Assembly: GCF_013213975.1 (NCBI RefSeq)
Contig: NZ_JABSST010000037.1
Span: 1 to 32,513 of the forward strand
Direction: 5' to 3'
DNA from: Winogradskyella sp.
Lineage (GTDB): Bacteria; Bacteroidota; Bacteroidia; Flavobacteriales; Flavobacteriaceae
Length of the DNA: 32,513 bases
The notes below the pieces were generated by a model. It did not search any database, was not told the origin of the DNA, and was given only the letters and a program-made list of their open reading frames with translations. This document shows positions 24,874-32,513 of the stretch, piece after piece. Numbering within the stretch: position 1 is the stretch's first letter; each line of letters starts with the position of its first letter. The position numbers and the translations under genes were made by a program.

Positions 24874-27800
24874 ATGAAACAAAATTTAAGAACACTCTTC
24901 TTGTTTTCTTTTTTATTGTTAGCAGTACAATTTTCTTTTGCTCAAGAAAAGGAAATATCAGGTATTGTTACCTCTCAATTAGATGGTTCTCCAATACCTG
25001 GCGTAAATGTATTGGTGAAAGGGACTGCGAATGGCACACTAACAGATTCAGGTGGTAATTATTCCCTAACAGTAAATGTTGGTGATGTGCTATCATTTTC
25101 TTACTTAGGAATGAAAACACTAGAAATAACTGTTCAAGATTCAAATGTTATTAATGTTCAATTAGAAGAAGACTCTCAGCAATTAGATGCTGTTATTGTA
25201 ACAGCTCTTGGTATTAAAAAATCAAGAAAATCTTTAACCTATGCCGCACAAGATGTAGACGCAGAAGAGCTAAGTAGAATTAAGCAAACGAATCCTGTTA
25301 ATAGCCTTTCAGGTAAAGTTTCTGGTTTGTCAATTACTAGAAGTGCTTCTGGAGCTGGTGGTTCAGTTAAGGTAGTATTAAGAGGTAACTCTTCACTTGG
25401 CAACAACCAACCCTTATATGTAATTGATGGTATTCCATTATTAAACCCATCAGGTGGCCAGCCCTCTGATACTTTTGGTGATATAAATGGAGGTAATAGA
25501 GATGGAGGTGATGCTTTATCATTATTAAATCCAGATGATATTGAATCATTAACTGTTTTAAAAGGAGCTTCGGCTTCCGCATTGTACGGTAGTGCAGGTC
25601 TTAATGGTGTGATTTTAATTACAACAAAGCGTGGTAGATCTGGAGGTTTTAAAGTGGACTTCTCAACAAATTTAACTGTTGACACAGCTGCGTATTTCAT
25701 GGATTTTAACGGAGAAACTGAAGCTAATATTGATGATTTTTATGATAGTGGATTAACCAACATTAATTCATTGACAATTTCTGGTGGAAATGAGACCGCT
25801 CAAACGTATTTTTCATATGGTAATACAAATGTTACAGGCATATTGCCAACAAATACATTGACACAACACACATTTAATGTGAGAGAAACTGCTCAATTAT
25901 TTAATGATAAGCTATCAATAAGTGCAAATATTTTAGCTTCTACTCAGAAAATAAAAAACAGACCAGTATCTGGATTATATTTTAATCCTTTAGTAGGAGT
26001 CTATGGTTTCCAATCTGATACAGAAAGCTTATCTGATTATAGAGACTTTGAAGCATATGATTCTGCAAGAAATATTCAAGCACAACGTTGGTTTAGAGCC
26101 ACTTCTGATATAGAGCAAAATCCATATTGGATATTGAATAGAAATGCAAGTGAAGATAACAACAAGAAGTTGGTAACTTCATTAAACTTAAAATACCAAT
26201 TTAACGACTGGTTATCGCTTCAGGCAAGAGGGACTTATGACAAATCTATCTTAGACTTTGAAAAGAAAATTTATGCTACTACTGAAGCAACTTTAGCTCC
26301 AGAAAACGGAAGATACATTAATACGAATCAAGACTTTACTCAAGTTTTTGGTGATGTAATAGCTACATTAACCCCTCAGATTAATGATGATTTTACTTTA
26401 AGCGCCATTGTTGGAGCGAGTACAACAAGAAACAGAACAGAATTGTTTACTGCTGATTCTGGTACTAATGGAGGTTTACAATTTGCCAATGTATTCTCAT
26501 TTCAAAATTTTGAAGGTAACCCACAAGTAACCTTCGTTCAAAATTCATATAGAACCCAAGTATATTCACTTTTTTCTAGTGCAACCATAGGATATAAGGA
26601 TCAAGTTTATTTTGATGTCACAGCTAGAAACGATTGGTCTTCGACTTTACCAAAAGAAAACAACTCGTTCTTTTATCCCTCATTTGGAGTTACTGGTATC
26701 TTAAGTGAATTATTTGACTTAGGCGATGGCGTATCATTTGCCAAAATAAGAACTTCTTATGCCGAAGTAGGAAATGGATTCGGGCCTGACCTAATTGCAA
26801 GAAACAGATCTATCATTTTTGGTGGTGGTGGCATTAGTCCTACTGAGCCTATTAATCCTTTTCCTGGAACCTTACCTGAACCAGAACGTCAGCGCTCCTT
26901 TGAGATTGGAACAGAATGGCGCTTTAATAACGGTAAATATGGCTTTGAATTGGGTTATTACAGAACCAGTACAATTAACCAATATTTCACAGTTAATGTT
27001 GCGGCAGGTGCTGGTACATCTGGACAGGCAAATATAAATTCTGGTGATATATTAAATAAAGGTTTTGAAGCAACGGTTTTTGCTAATCCAATAGAAAATG
27101 ATAATTTTAAATGGAGAACTACAGTAAATTTTGCTAGTAATAAAAATGAAATTTTAAAACTTATTGACTCTAGCATAGAAGGCGTTGAAACACTAGCTAA
27201 TTTTCCAATTAGCGATCCTGGTGTAAACACTTTTGGATCCTTCTTAGTTGAAGGAGGTGCGTTTGGTGATATTTATGCTCAGGTGGTTGCGAGAGATGAA
27301 AATGGATTACCAATTGTTGATACAACTGATGGGATTGCAATTCAACAACAAGATAATGATGATAGAGTACCAGCTCTTGAAAAAGTGGGTAATGCCAATC
27401 CAGATTTTACATTAGGCTGGAACAATTCTTTTACTTATAAGAACTTTACATTAGATTTTTTAATTGATGGAAAATTTGGTGGAGAGACTGTAAGTATGAC
27501 AGAGGCTATTGTTGAAGGTTTAAGTAATAACTCTGCTAGAGAGACTAACAATGGAACTGTAAATATTGTGAGCCCTGATGGTGTTCCTTCCACATTGACA
27601 GCGCAAGAATATTATAGTGCAGTCGGTGGTCGTAATGGATTTACAGGTGAGTATGTCTATAGTGCTACAAATGTTAGATTGGCAGAATTTGCTCTAGGGT
27701 ATAATTTTAATTTATCAGATGACTCGTTCTTCTCAAGTATAAAGGCATCATTAGTCGGAAACAATTTATTTTTCTTCTACAAGGATGCACCGCACGACCC

Positions 27801-27900
27801 TAACATATCATTGAGTACTGGTAATGCACTACAAGGAGTAGATGTCTTAGGACTTCCTTCTACAAGGAGTTTGGGGCTGAATATTAATTTAACATTCTAA
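24874..27900 (+). CDS. SusC/RagA-family TonB-linked outer-membrane transporter
   Basis: A 1008-residue outer-membrane barrel that imports oligosaccharides with its SusD lid. The signal peptide ends at about residue 23 (FSFAQ). A carboxypeptidase-like domain (about 27–105; SGIVTSQLDGSPIPGVNVLV, LSFSYLGMKT) is followed by the SusC signature AVIVTALGIKKSRKSL. The plug domain (about 115–250) contains VVLRGNSSLGNNQPLYVIDG and SASALYGSAGLNGVILITTK. The rest forms the barrel, ending in SLGLNINLTF with a terminal aromatic residue as in other outer-membrane barrels. The SusD gene follows after 10 bases. Context suggests GlcNAc-containing oligosaccharides as substrate. Confidence 0.96.
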   Translation: MKQNLRTLFLFSFLLLAVQFSFAQEKEISGIVTSQLDGSPIPGVNVLVKGTANGTLTDSGGNYSLTVNVGDVLSFSYLGMKTLEITVQDSNVINVQLEEDSQQLDAVIVTALGIKKSRKSLTYAAQDVDAEELSRIKQTNPVNSLSGKVSGLSITRSASGAGGSVKVVLRGNSSLGNNQPLYVIDGIPLLNPSGGQPSDTFGDINGGNRDGGDALSLLNPDDIESLTVLKGASASALYGSAGLNGVILITTKRGRSGGFKVDFSTNLTVDTAAYFMDFNGETEANIDDFYDSGLTNINSLTISGGNETAQTYFSYGNTNVTGILPTNTLTQHTFNVRETAQLFNDKLSISANILASTQKIKNRPVSGLYFNPLVGVYGFQSDTESLSDYRDFEAYDSARNIQAQRWFRATSDIEQNPYWILNRNASEDNNKKLVTSLNLKYQFNDWLSLQARGTYDKSILDFEKKIYATTEATLAPENGRYINTNQDFTQVFGDVIATLTPQINDDFTLSAIVGASTTRNRTELFTADSGTNGGLQFANVFSFQNFEGNPQVTFVQNSYRTQVYSLFSSATIGYKDQVYFDVTARNDWSSTLPKENNSFFYPSFGVTGILSELFDLGDGVSFAKIRTSYAEVGNGFGPDLIARNRSIIFGGGGISPTEPINPFPGTLPEPERQRSFEIGTEWRFNNGKYGFELGYYRTSTINQYFTVNVAAGAGTSGQANINSGDILNKGFEATVFANPIENDNFKWRTTVNFASNKNEILKLIDSSIEGVETLANFPISDPGVNTFGSFLVEGGAFGDIYAQVVARDENGLPIVDTTDGIAIQQQDNDDRVPALEKVGNANPDFTLGWNNSFTYKNFTLDFLIDGKFGGETVSMTEAIVEGLSNNSARETNNGTVNIVSPDGVPSTLTAQEYYSAVGGRNGFTGEYVYSATNVRLAEFALGYNFNLSDDSFFSSIKASLVGNNLFFFYKDAPHDPNISLSTGNALQGVDVLGLPSTRSLGLNINLTF

Positions 27901-27910
27901 AAAATAACTA

Positions 27911-29497
27911 ATGAAAAATATAAGCAAACTATTAGCATGTTTCTTTGTCTTAGGTATAGTTGGTAATTCTTGTAGCGATTTAGAAGATATCAATGACAAC
28001 CCTAGAGACATTACTCAAGAACAATTAGAAGTAGACTTTCAACAGGTAGGTTCTAAGTATAAACCTATTTTTGAAAGCATATACCAATATACACCCGCTT
28101 GGTCCTATCAATTACAGCAAAACCTAAATGCAGATGTATATTCTGGCTACATGACTAATCCACGTCCGTTTGTAGCAGGTGCAAACAACACTACATATAA
28201 CCTAGTAAGTGGTTGGAACGATTTTATATGGTCTGTACCTTACAATAACGTTATGAATAACGTTAAAACTATAAGTGATTTAACTGAAAATGACTTTCCC
28301 ACACTATATGCCACGGCTTTAATTTTAAAAGTGGAAGCTATGCACCGAGTCTCTGATGTTTTTGGACCAATAATTTATACAAGTTTTGGTGATTTAGAAA
28401 ATGTAGGAGAATACGATTCACAACAAGAAGCTTATGATGCATTCTTTACAGATTTAGATATCGCAGTAGAGAATTTAATGGCTGATATAGACAGTGAGCG
28501 TTTTACGGCATTTGATTTATCTTATGGCGGTAATTATAGACAATGGGTTAAAGCAGCTAATTCGTTACGTTTAAGATTAGCAATACGCATTTCTAAGGTG
28601 GATCCTGTAAAAGCAAAATTAGAAGGTGAGAAGGCCTTAGCACAACCCTTAGGGTTAATGGTTACAAATGATGATAGCTTTTTCGTAAATAGTTCTCTTA
28701 GCCATCCTTTAGCAACTATTGATAATTCTTGGGGTGATATACGTATGAATGCCTCTATGGAGTCTATATTAACAGGATATAACGATGCAAGAATAAGTAG
28801 TTATTTTGATGAATCTATCGATTATGCAGGCGAGCATAAAGGGATAAGAAATGGATTACCATTGTTGCCTGGATATGAAGACGAACTCGCTCAAAAAGCA
28901 GACTATATAGGTTTTTCTACATTGAATGAAAGTGTAAAAACACCTTCAGTTCAATTAATGACCGCTGCTGAAGTATACTTCTTAAAAGCAGAGGCAGCTC
29001 TACGTGGTTGGACTGGCGCAGGCGATGCACAGTCTAATTATGAGCAAGGCATTATAACTTCCTTTGACCAAAGAGGAGCAAGTGGAGCTGCTACATACAT
29101 TGCAGATAACACCTCTACTCCTGCCGATTATGTAGATCCGGTAACACCATCTAATAACATTGCGGCTTTATCTAATGTGACTGTAGCTTGGAATGCAGGT
29201 GACACTAATGAAGTAAAGTTAGAAAAAATTATTACTCAAAAATGGATTGCAATGTTCCCAGAAGGTCAAGAGGCGTGGAGCGAATTTAGACGAACAGGAT
29301 ACCCTAGAATCTTCCCAGTTGTAAGCAATCAAAGTGCTGGAGCAATTGATACAGATATTCAAATTAGAAGAATTCCATTTGTAGATAGTGAATTATCTAC
29401 TAACGCAACAGGTGTTGCTAATGCTGTTTCACTCCTCGGTGGACCTGATAATGGGGGTACCAGAGTATGGTGGGATACAGGTGGACCAAATTTTTAA
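27911..29497 (+). CDS. SusD/RagB-family nutrient-binding outer-membrane lipoprotein (SusD-like 2)
   Basis: A 528-residue surface lipoprotein that caps the SusC barrel and binds glycans. The signal peptide ends at Cys 21 (VGNSCSDLED), and the acidic residues after the Cys fit the Bacteroidota surface-export signal. DINDNPRDI at the mature N-terminus, ALILKVEAMHRVSDVFGPI, AANSLRLRLAIRIS and AEVYFLKAEAALRGW are TPR-type helices of the SusD-like family 2, and the C-terminal IITQKWIAMFPEGQEAWSEF is typical of it. It directly follows susC. A hairpin separates it from nagB. Confidence 0.94.
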   Translation: MKNISKLLACFFVLGIVGNSCSDLEDINDNPRDITQEQLEVDFQQVGSKYKPIFESIYQYTPAWSYQLQQNLNADVYSGYMTNPRPFVAGANNTTYNLVSGWNDFIWSVPYNNVMNNVKTISDLTENDFPTLYATALILKVEAMHRVSDVFGPIIYTSFGDLENVGEYDSQQEAYDAFFTDLDIAVENLMADIDSERFTAFDLSYGGNYRQWVKAANSLRLRLAIRISKVDPVKAKLEGEKALAQPLGLMVTNDDSFFVNSSLSHPLATIDNSWGDIRMNASMESILTGYNDARISSYFDESIDYAGEHKGIRNGLPLLPGYEDELAQKADYIGFSTLNESVKTPSVQLMTAAEVYFLKAEAALRGWTGAGDAQSNYEQGIITSFDQRGASGAATYIADNTSTPADYVDPVTPSNNIAALSNVTVAWNAGDTNEVKLEKIITQKWIAMFPEGQEAWSEFRRTGYPRIFPVVSNQSAGAIDTDIQIRRIPFVDSELSTNATGVANAVSLLGGPDNGGTRVWWDTGGPNF

Positions 29498-29551
29498 TGA
29501 GAAAGTTAAAAGCAGATTAATATATAATTATTTGAGAATTGGTTACCAGAA

Positions 29552-29579
29552 CAAGCGGGGTTTTAACTTTTCCCGCTTG
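29552..29579 (+). terminator. Intergenic hairpin between susD and nagB
   Basis: CAAGCGGG (29552–29559) pairs perfectly with CCCGCTTG (29572–29579) around a 12-base loop. The sequence after it (CTTTACC) is only weakly T-rich. It may act as a partial terminator or an RNA stability element setting the ratio of SusCD to the intracellular enzymes. Confidence 0.5.
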
Positions 29580-29608
29580 CTTTACCTTATAGATAAAAAA
29601 AGCAAGTC

Positions 29609-31540
29609 ATGAATGTAGAAATTGCTAATTATAATAAAATTGAATATCAAAAGGCAGGGAAGTTCGAAGAAGCGCGTTATGAAAAAATTCATAATGTCAT
29701 TTTTAAATCATCTGTAGAAGCTTCAACTGTAGTAGCCCAAGAAATAGCCTCATTAATAAGAGAAAAAGCATCCCTAAACCAAACATGTGTTTTAGGATTA
29801 GCTACTGGATCTTCACCGATAAAAGTATATGAAGAACTTGTGAGAATGCACAAAGAAGAAGGACTTAGTTTTGCAAATGTTATAACCTTCAATCTAGACG
29901 AGTATTTTCCTATGGAAAAGACTAATATTCAGAGTTACTTCTATTTTATGCACGAACATCTATTCAATCATGTAGATATTCTTCCAGAAAACATTAATAT
30001 TCCTAACGGCTCTTTGGAATCAGAAGATATCTATCAGTACTGTATTGATTATGAAATGAAAATTAAAGCTGCTGGCGGTTTAGATTTTCAACTTCTTGGC
30101 ATTGGTAGAACAGGACATATTGGCTTTAATGAGCCTGGATCACATTTAAATTCAGGCACAAGACTTATAACATTAGACCACCTAACACGGGTAGACGCTG
30201 CACCAGCTTTCTTAGGTGTAGATAATGTTCCTAGAAAAGCAGTTACAATGGGAATAGGAACCGTAAGAGAAGCTAAAAGAATCGTTTTACTTGGTTGGGG
30301 GCTAAATAAAGCAGAAATACTTAAAAAGACAATTGAAGGTAAAGTCACATCAGATGTTCCTGCAACATATTTACAACAACACAACAACACAACTTTTGTT
30401 ATAGATAGTGAAGCATCATCTGAATTAACACGAATCAAAACACCATGGTTAGTGACCTCCTGTATTTGGTCAGAAAAATTAAAATTAAAAGCTGTTGTTT
30501 GGTTAAGTGAGTTGCTTAATAAACCTATTTTAAAGCTTACCGATAAAGATTACAACGACAACGGAATGTCTGGCTTATTAGCAGAAGAGGGGGCCTCTTA
30601 TAATTTAAACATAAAAATGTTTAATAAGCTACAACACACTATCACCGGTTGGCCAGGTGGAAAGCCAAATGCAGATGATTCTAATAGACCCGAAAGAGCA
30701 CATCCTTCTAAAAAGAGAGTTCTGATTTTCAGCCCTCATCCTGATGATGATGTGATTTCTATGGGTGGTACTTTTGATCGATTAGTAGAGCAAGGACACG
30801 AGGTCCATGTTGCCTATCAAACTTCTGGTAATATTGCAGTTTCCGATGAAGAGGCTTTAAAGTTTGCTGAAATATCAAAAGAACTTAATCCAAATTCTGA
30901 GAAGATTAATGATATTATAGATTTCATTCAAGCAAAAAAAGGTAATGACATTGTAGATTCAATTCCAGTGAGAAAATTAAAAGGTTCTATTCGAAAAAGT
31001 GAATCTTTAGCTGCAATAAGATATTTAGGTCTTAAAGATGAAAATGTTCATTTTTTGAATTTACCCTTTTATGAAACCGGAACCATAAAAAAAGGGAAAA
31101 TTACTCAAAGCGATATTGCAATTACATGCAATTTAATTGACACGATTAAACCAAATCAAATATATGCCGCAGGTGACTTGGCAGATCCCCATGGTACACA
31201 TAAAGTTTGTTTAGATATTCTTTTTATAGCAATCGGTAGTTTAAAAAATAATTTATACATGAATGATTGCTGGGTGTGGCTATATAGAGGCGCTTGGCAC
31301 GAATGGGAATCTTATGAGATTGACATGGCTGTGCCAATGAGCCCTGATCAGGTACTCAGAAAAAGACATGCTATTTTTTACCATCAATCACAAAAAGATG
31401 GTGTAATGTTTCAAGGAGGTGATTCAAGAGAATTTTGGGTCAGAGTTGAGGATAGAAATCGATTAACAGCAAAAAAATATAATGATCTAGGTCTTGCGGA
31501 TTATGCCGCTATAGAAGCCTTTAAACGTTATCACTTTTAA
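29609..31540 (+). CDS. nagB: Glucosamine-6-phosphate deaminase fused to a PIG-L (LmbE) deacetylase-like domain
   Basis: A 643-residue fusion. Residues about 30–290 form NagB, which converts glucosamine 6-phosphate into fructose 6-phosphate and ammonia. Motifs are LGLATGSSPIKVYEEL, TFNLDEYFPM (catalytic acid region) and LGIGRTGHIGFNEPGS. Residues about 370–640 are a PIG-L/LmbE-like domain with IFSPHPDDDVISMGG (metal-binding HPDD) and DPHGTHKVC. I recall this long form as common in Bacteroidota; the role of the second domain is unproven, but N-deacetylation of a GlcNAc derivative would fit the pathway. It sits between SusCD and GH20, consistent with a GlcNAc utilisation operon. Confidence 0.93.
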   Translation: MNVEIANYNKIEYQKAGKFEEARYEKIHNVIFKSSVEASTVVAQEIASLIREKASLNQTCVLGLATGSSPIKVYEELVRMHKEEGLSFANVITFNLDEYFPMEKTNIQSYFYFMHEHLFNHVDILPENINIPNGSLESEDIYQYCIDYEMKIKAAGGLDFQLLGIGRTGHIGFNEPGSHLNSGTRLITLDHLTRVDAAPAFLGVDNVPRKAVTMGIGTVREAKRIVLLGWGLNKAEILKKTIEGKVTSDVPATYLQQHNNTTFVIDSEASSELTRIKTPWLVTSCIWSEKLKLKAVVWLSELLNKPILKLTDKDYNDNGMSGLLAEEGASYNLNIKMFNKLQHTITGWPGGKPNADDSNRPERAHPSKKRVLIFSPHPDDDVISMGGTFDRLVEQGHEVHVAYQTSGNIAVSDEEALKFAEISKELNPNSEKINDIIDFIQAKKGNDIVDSIPVRKLKGSIRKSESLAAIRYLGLKDENVHFLNLPFYETGTIKKGKITQSDIAITCNLIDTIKPNQIYAAGDLADPHGTHKVCLDILFIAIGSLKNNLYMNDCWVWLYRGAWHEWESYEIDMAVPMSPDQVLRKRHAIFYHQSQKDGVMFQGGDSREFWVRVEDRNRLTAKKYNDLGLADYAAIEAFKRYHF

Positions 31541-31794
31541 AGGGAACAAACCAAAAGTAATATTGAAGGTACTTGAAACATAACATATGCAAAAACAAAG
31601 CAAGGCGATACGGTACGGCTAAAAAATTTATTAACTACCGATTTCGTTAAAATTACAAACCCATCTCTTTTATTGTGAAAATTAATCATAATACGTTAGT
31701 TCAAAGAGGAGTTGAAGAAGTAAATGCTACAAGTATTAAAAGGGAAATAATTGAAAATCATATTAAAATCAGTTAGAGTCAATAAACTAATAAA
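31541..31794 (+). other. Spacer before the GH20 gene with coding-like fragments
   Basis: Two short, overlapping-frame stretches look coding-like. The first, about 31577–31677, contains KTKQGDTVRLKNLLTTDF and ends in TGA. The second, 31675–31776, starts at a GTG, contains RGVEEVNATSIKREIIENH and ends in TAG. Together they could be the remains of a C-terminal gene fragment interrupted by a frameshift. I do not recognise a family and cannot exclude chance. No clear terminator or TAnnTTTG element is visible here. Confidence 0.35.
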
Positions 31795-32513
31795 ATGACG
31801 AAAAGACTAATTCTATTACTAGTGTTTTATAGTTTTTTTATTCAAAAAACATTATGCCAAGAGAAGGAAATGGGTAAATATAACCTTATGCCTTGGCCAC
31901 AAAAAATTAAAAGTAATTCAGCCAAGTTTTTAATTGATAGCAGCGTTACGATCTCAATAAATAGTGAAGATGAAGGGAGAGTTCGTAATGTTGCTGTTAA
32001 TTTTTTAAGACGACTTGCAAATAGAACAGGTGTATTTATTGACAAAGGCTTCCCTCTGTCAAATAAAACAGCATCAATCGAAATTGAATTTAAAACAGTT
32101 GGTGAGTTAAATGTAAACACAGACGAGTCTTATTATTTAAATGTTGGTACAGATAAAGTAACGATTCTTGCAAATACAGATATTGGCGCGATTAGAGCTT
32201 TAGAAACGCTATTACAATTGACTAATTATAATGAAAATGAATATTATTTTGAAGGAGTTTCCATAGAAGATTCACCACGTTTTGTTTGGCGTGGTTTAAT
32301 GATAGATGTTGCGAGGCACTTTCAACCTGTTGATGTCATAAAAAGAAACCTTGACGCTATGGCTTCTGTTAAGCTCAATGTTTTTCATTGGCATTTAACA
32401 GATGATCAGGGGTTTAGAATAGAATCTAAAAAGCATCCAAAATTACAAAAGTTAGCTTCTGATGGTTTGTACTATACCAAAGAACAAATAAAAGATGTCG
32501 TTGCTTATGCATC
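31795..32513 (+). CDS. Beta-N-acetylhexosaminidase, GH20 (partial, cut by window end)
   Basis: 239 codons are visible, and the frame stays open to the last base. The enzyme removes terminal beta-linked GlcNAc (or GalNAc) from oligosaccharides in the periplasm or at the surface. A signal peptide of about 22 residues ends near TLCQ. MPWPQKIK opens the GH20 N-terminal domain (to about 150). SPRFVWRGLMIDVARHFQP and LNVFHWHLTDDQGFRIE (His 198 in HWH) start the TIM barrel. The catalytic Asp-Glu pair lies beyond the window. The start is the ATG at 31795. Last visible gene of the susC–susD–nagB series. Confidence 0.93.
   Translation, partial: MTKRLILLLVFYSFFIQKTLCQEKEMGKYNLMPWPQKIKSNSAKFLIDSSVTISINSEDEGRVRNVAVNFLRRLANRTGVFIDKGFPLSNKTASIEIEFKTVGELNVNTDESYYLNVGTDKVTILANTDIGAIRALETLLQLTNYNENEYYFEGVSIEDSPRFVWRGLMIDVARHFQPVDVIKRNLDAMASVKLNVFHWHLTDDQGFRIESKKHPKLQKLASDGLYYTKEQIKDVVAYA

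Noticed and set aside
25239-25700. 153-codon antisense frame inside susC
   Set aside because: Shadow of a strongly conserved plus-strand gene; composition is Pro/Ser/Leu-rich with no family resemblance.
1-32513. CRISPR arrays, insertion sequences, phage or toxin–antitoxin modules
   Set aside because: No regularly spaced repeats, transposase or integrase motifs, terminal inverted repeats or phage genes were seen on reading both strands.

Overview
The window looks like a chromosomal segment of a marine-type member of the Flavobacteriaceae (Bacteroidota). The evidence is low G+C with A/T-rich spacers, SusC/SusD-type outer-membrane nutrient uptake genes, TAnnTTTG-like promoter elements instead of clear Shine-Dalgarno sequences, a NagB–PIG-L fusion protein, and flavobacterial-looking versions of LepA, RbfA, DusB and RnpA. 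All family assignments are by eye and from memory; no search was run.

Left part (1–13.2 kb). rpiB, a zinc-type CDF transporter and an ElaA-like acetyltransferase run rightward almost without gaps. They meet a leftward gene for a protein with two OmpA-like domains. Next, all leftward, come an S41 C-terminal processing peptidase whose frame is broken near 3475, and rnpA, which overlaps it. A hairpin terminator follows, and beyond it a probable three-gene unit (metallo-beta-lactamase-fold hydrolase, subtilisin-like S8 lipoprotein, M1 aminopeptidase-like lipoprotein). A rightward sodium/proton antiporter with a TrkA-N-like domain converges with leftward lepA.

Middle (13.3–21.5 kb). A TonB-dependent outer-membrane receptor is followed by about 1 kb of decayed DNA. 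On the minus strand this holds a heavily mutated TolB-like (PD40 beta-propeller) gene plus the last dozen codons of a second copy. A lipocalin-like lipoprotein, a DUF4345 membrane protein and dusB follow on the plus strand, converging with leftward rbfA and an FtsX/LolE-type permease. A methylmalonyl-CoA epimerase-like gene, a tRNA with CAT anticodon and a strong terminator end this part.

Right part (21.5–32.5 kb). This is a coherent N-acetylglucosamine/chito-oligosaccharide locus. Leftward: a LytS-like sensor kinase, a LytTR response regulator and a NagP-like sugar transporter. Divergent from these, rightward: SusC, SusD, a NagB–PIG-L fusion and a GH20 beta-N-acetylhexosaminidase cut by the window end. 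The inferred flow is surface capture by SusCD, cleavage by GH20, inner-membrane uptake by NagP, and deamination of GlcN-6-P by NagB, with the two-component pair a likely regulator.

The most notable observations are the single-base break in the S41 gene, the TolB-like pseudogene, four convergent gene pairs whose stop codons all overlap by exactly four bases, a sensor kinase frame that continues 66 codons upstream of its first canonical start, and an inverted repeat in the divergent control region. I see no CRISPR array, phage or insertion sequence, and no convincing brand-new system.
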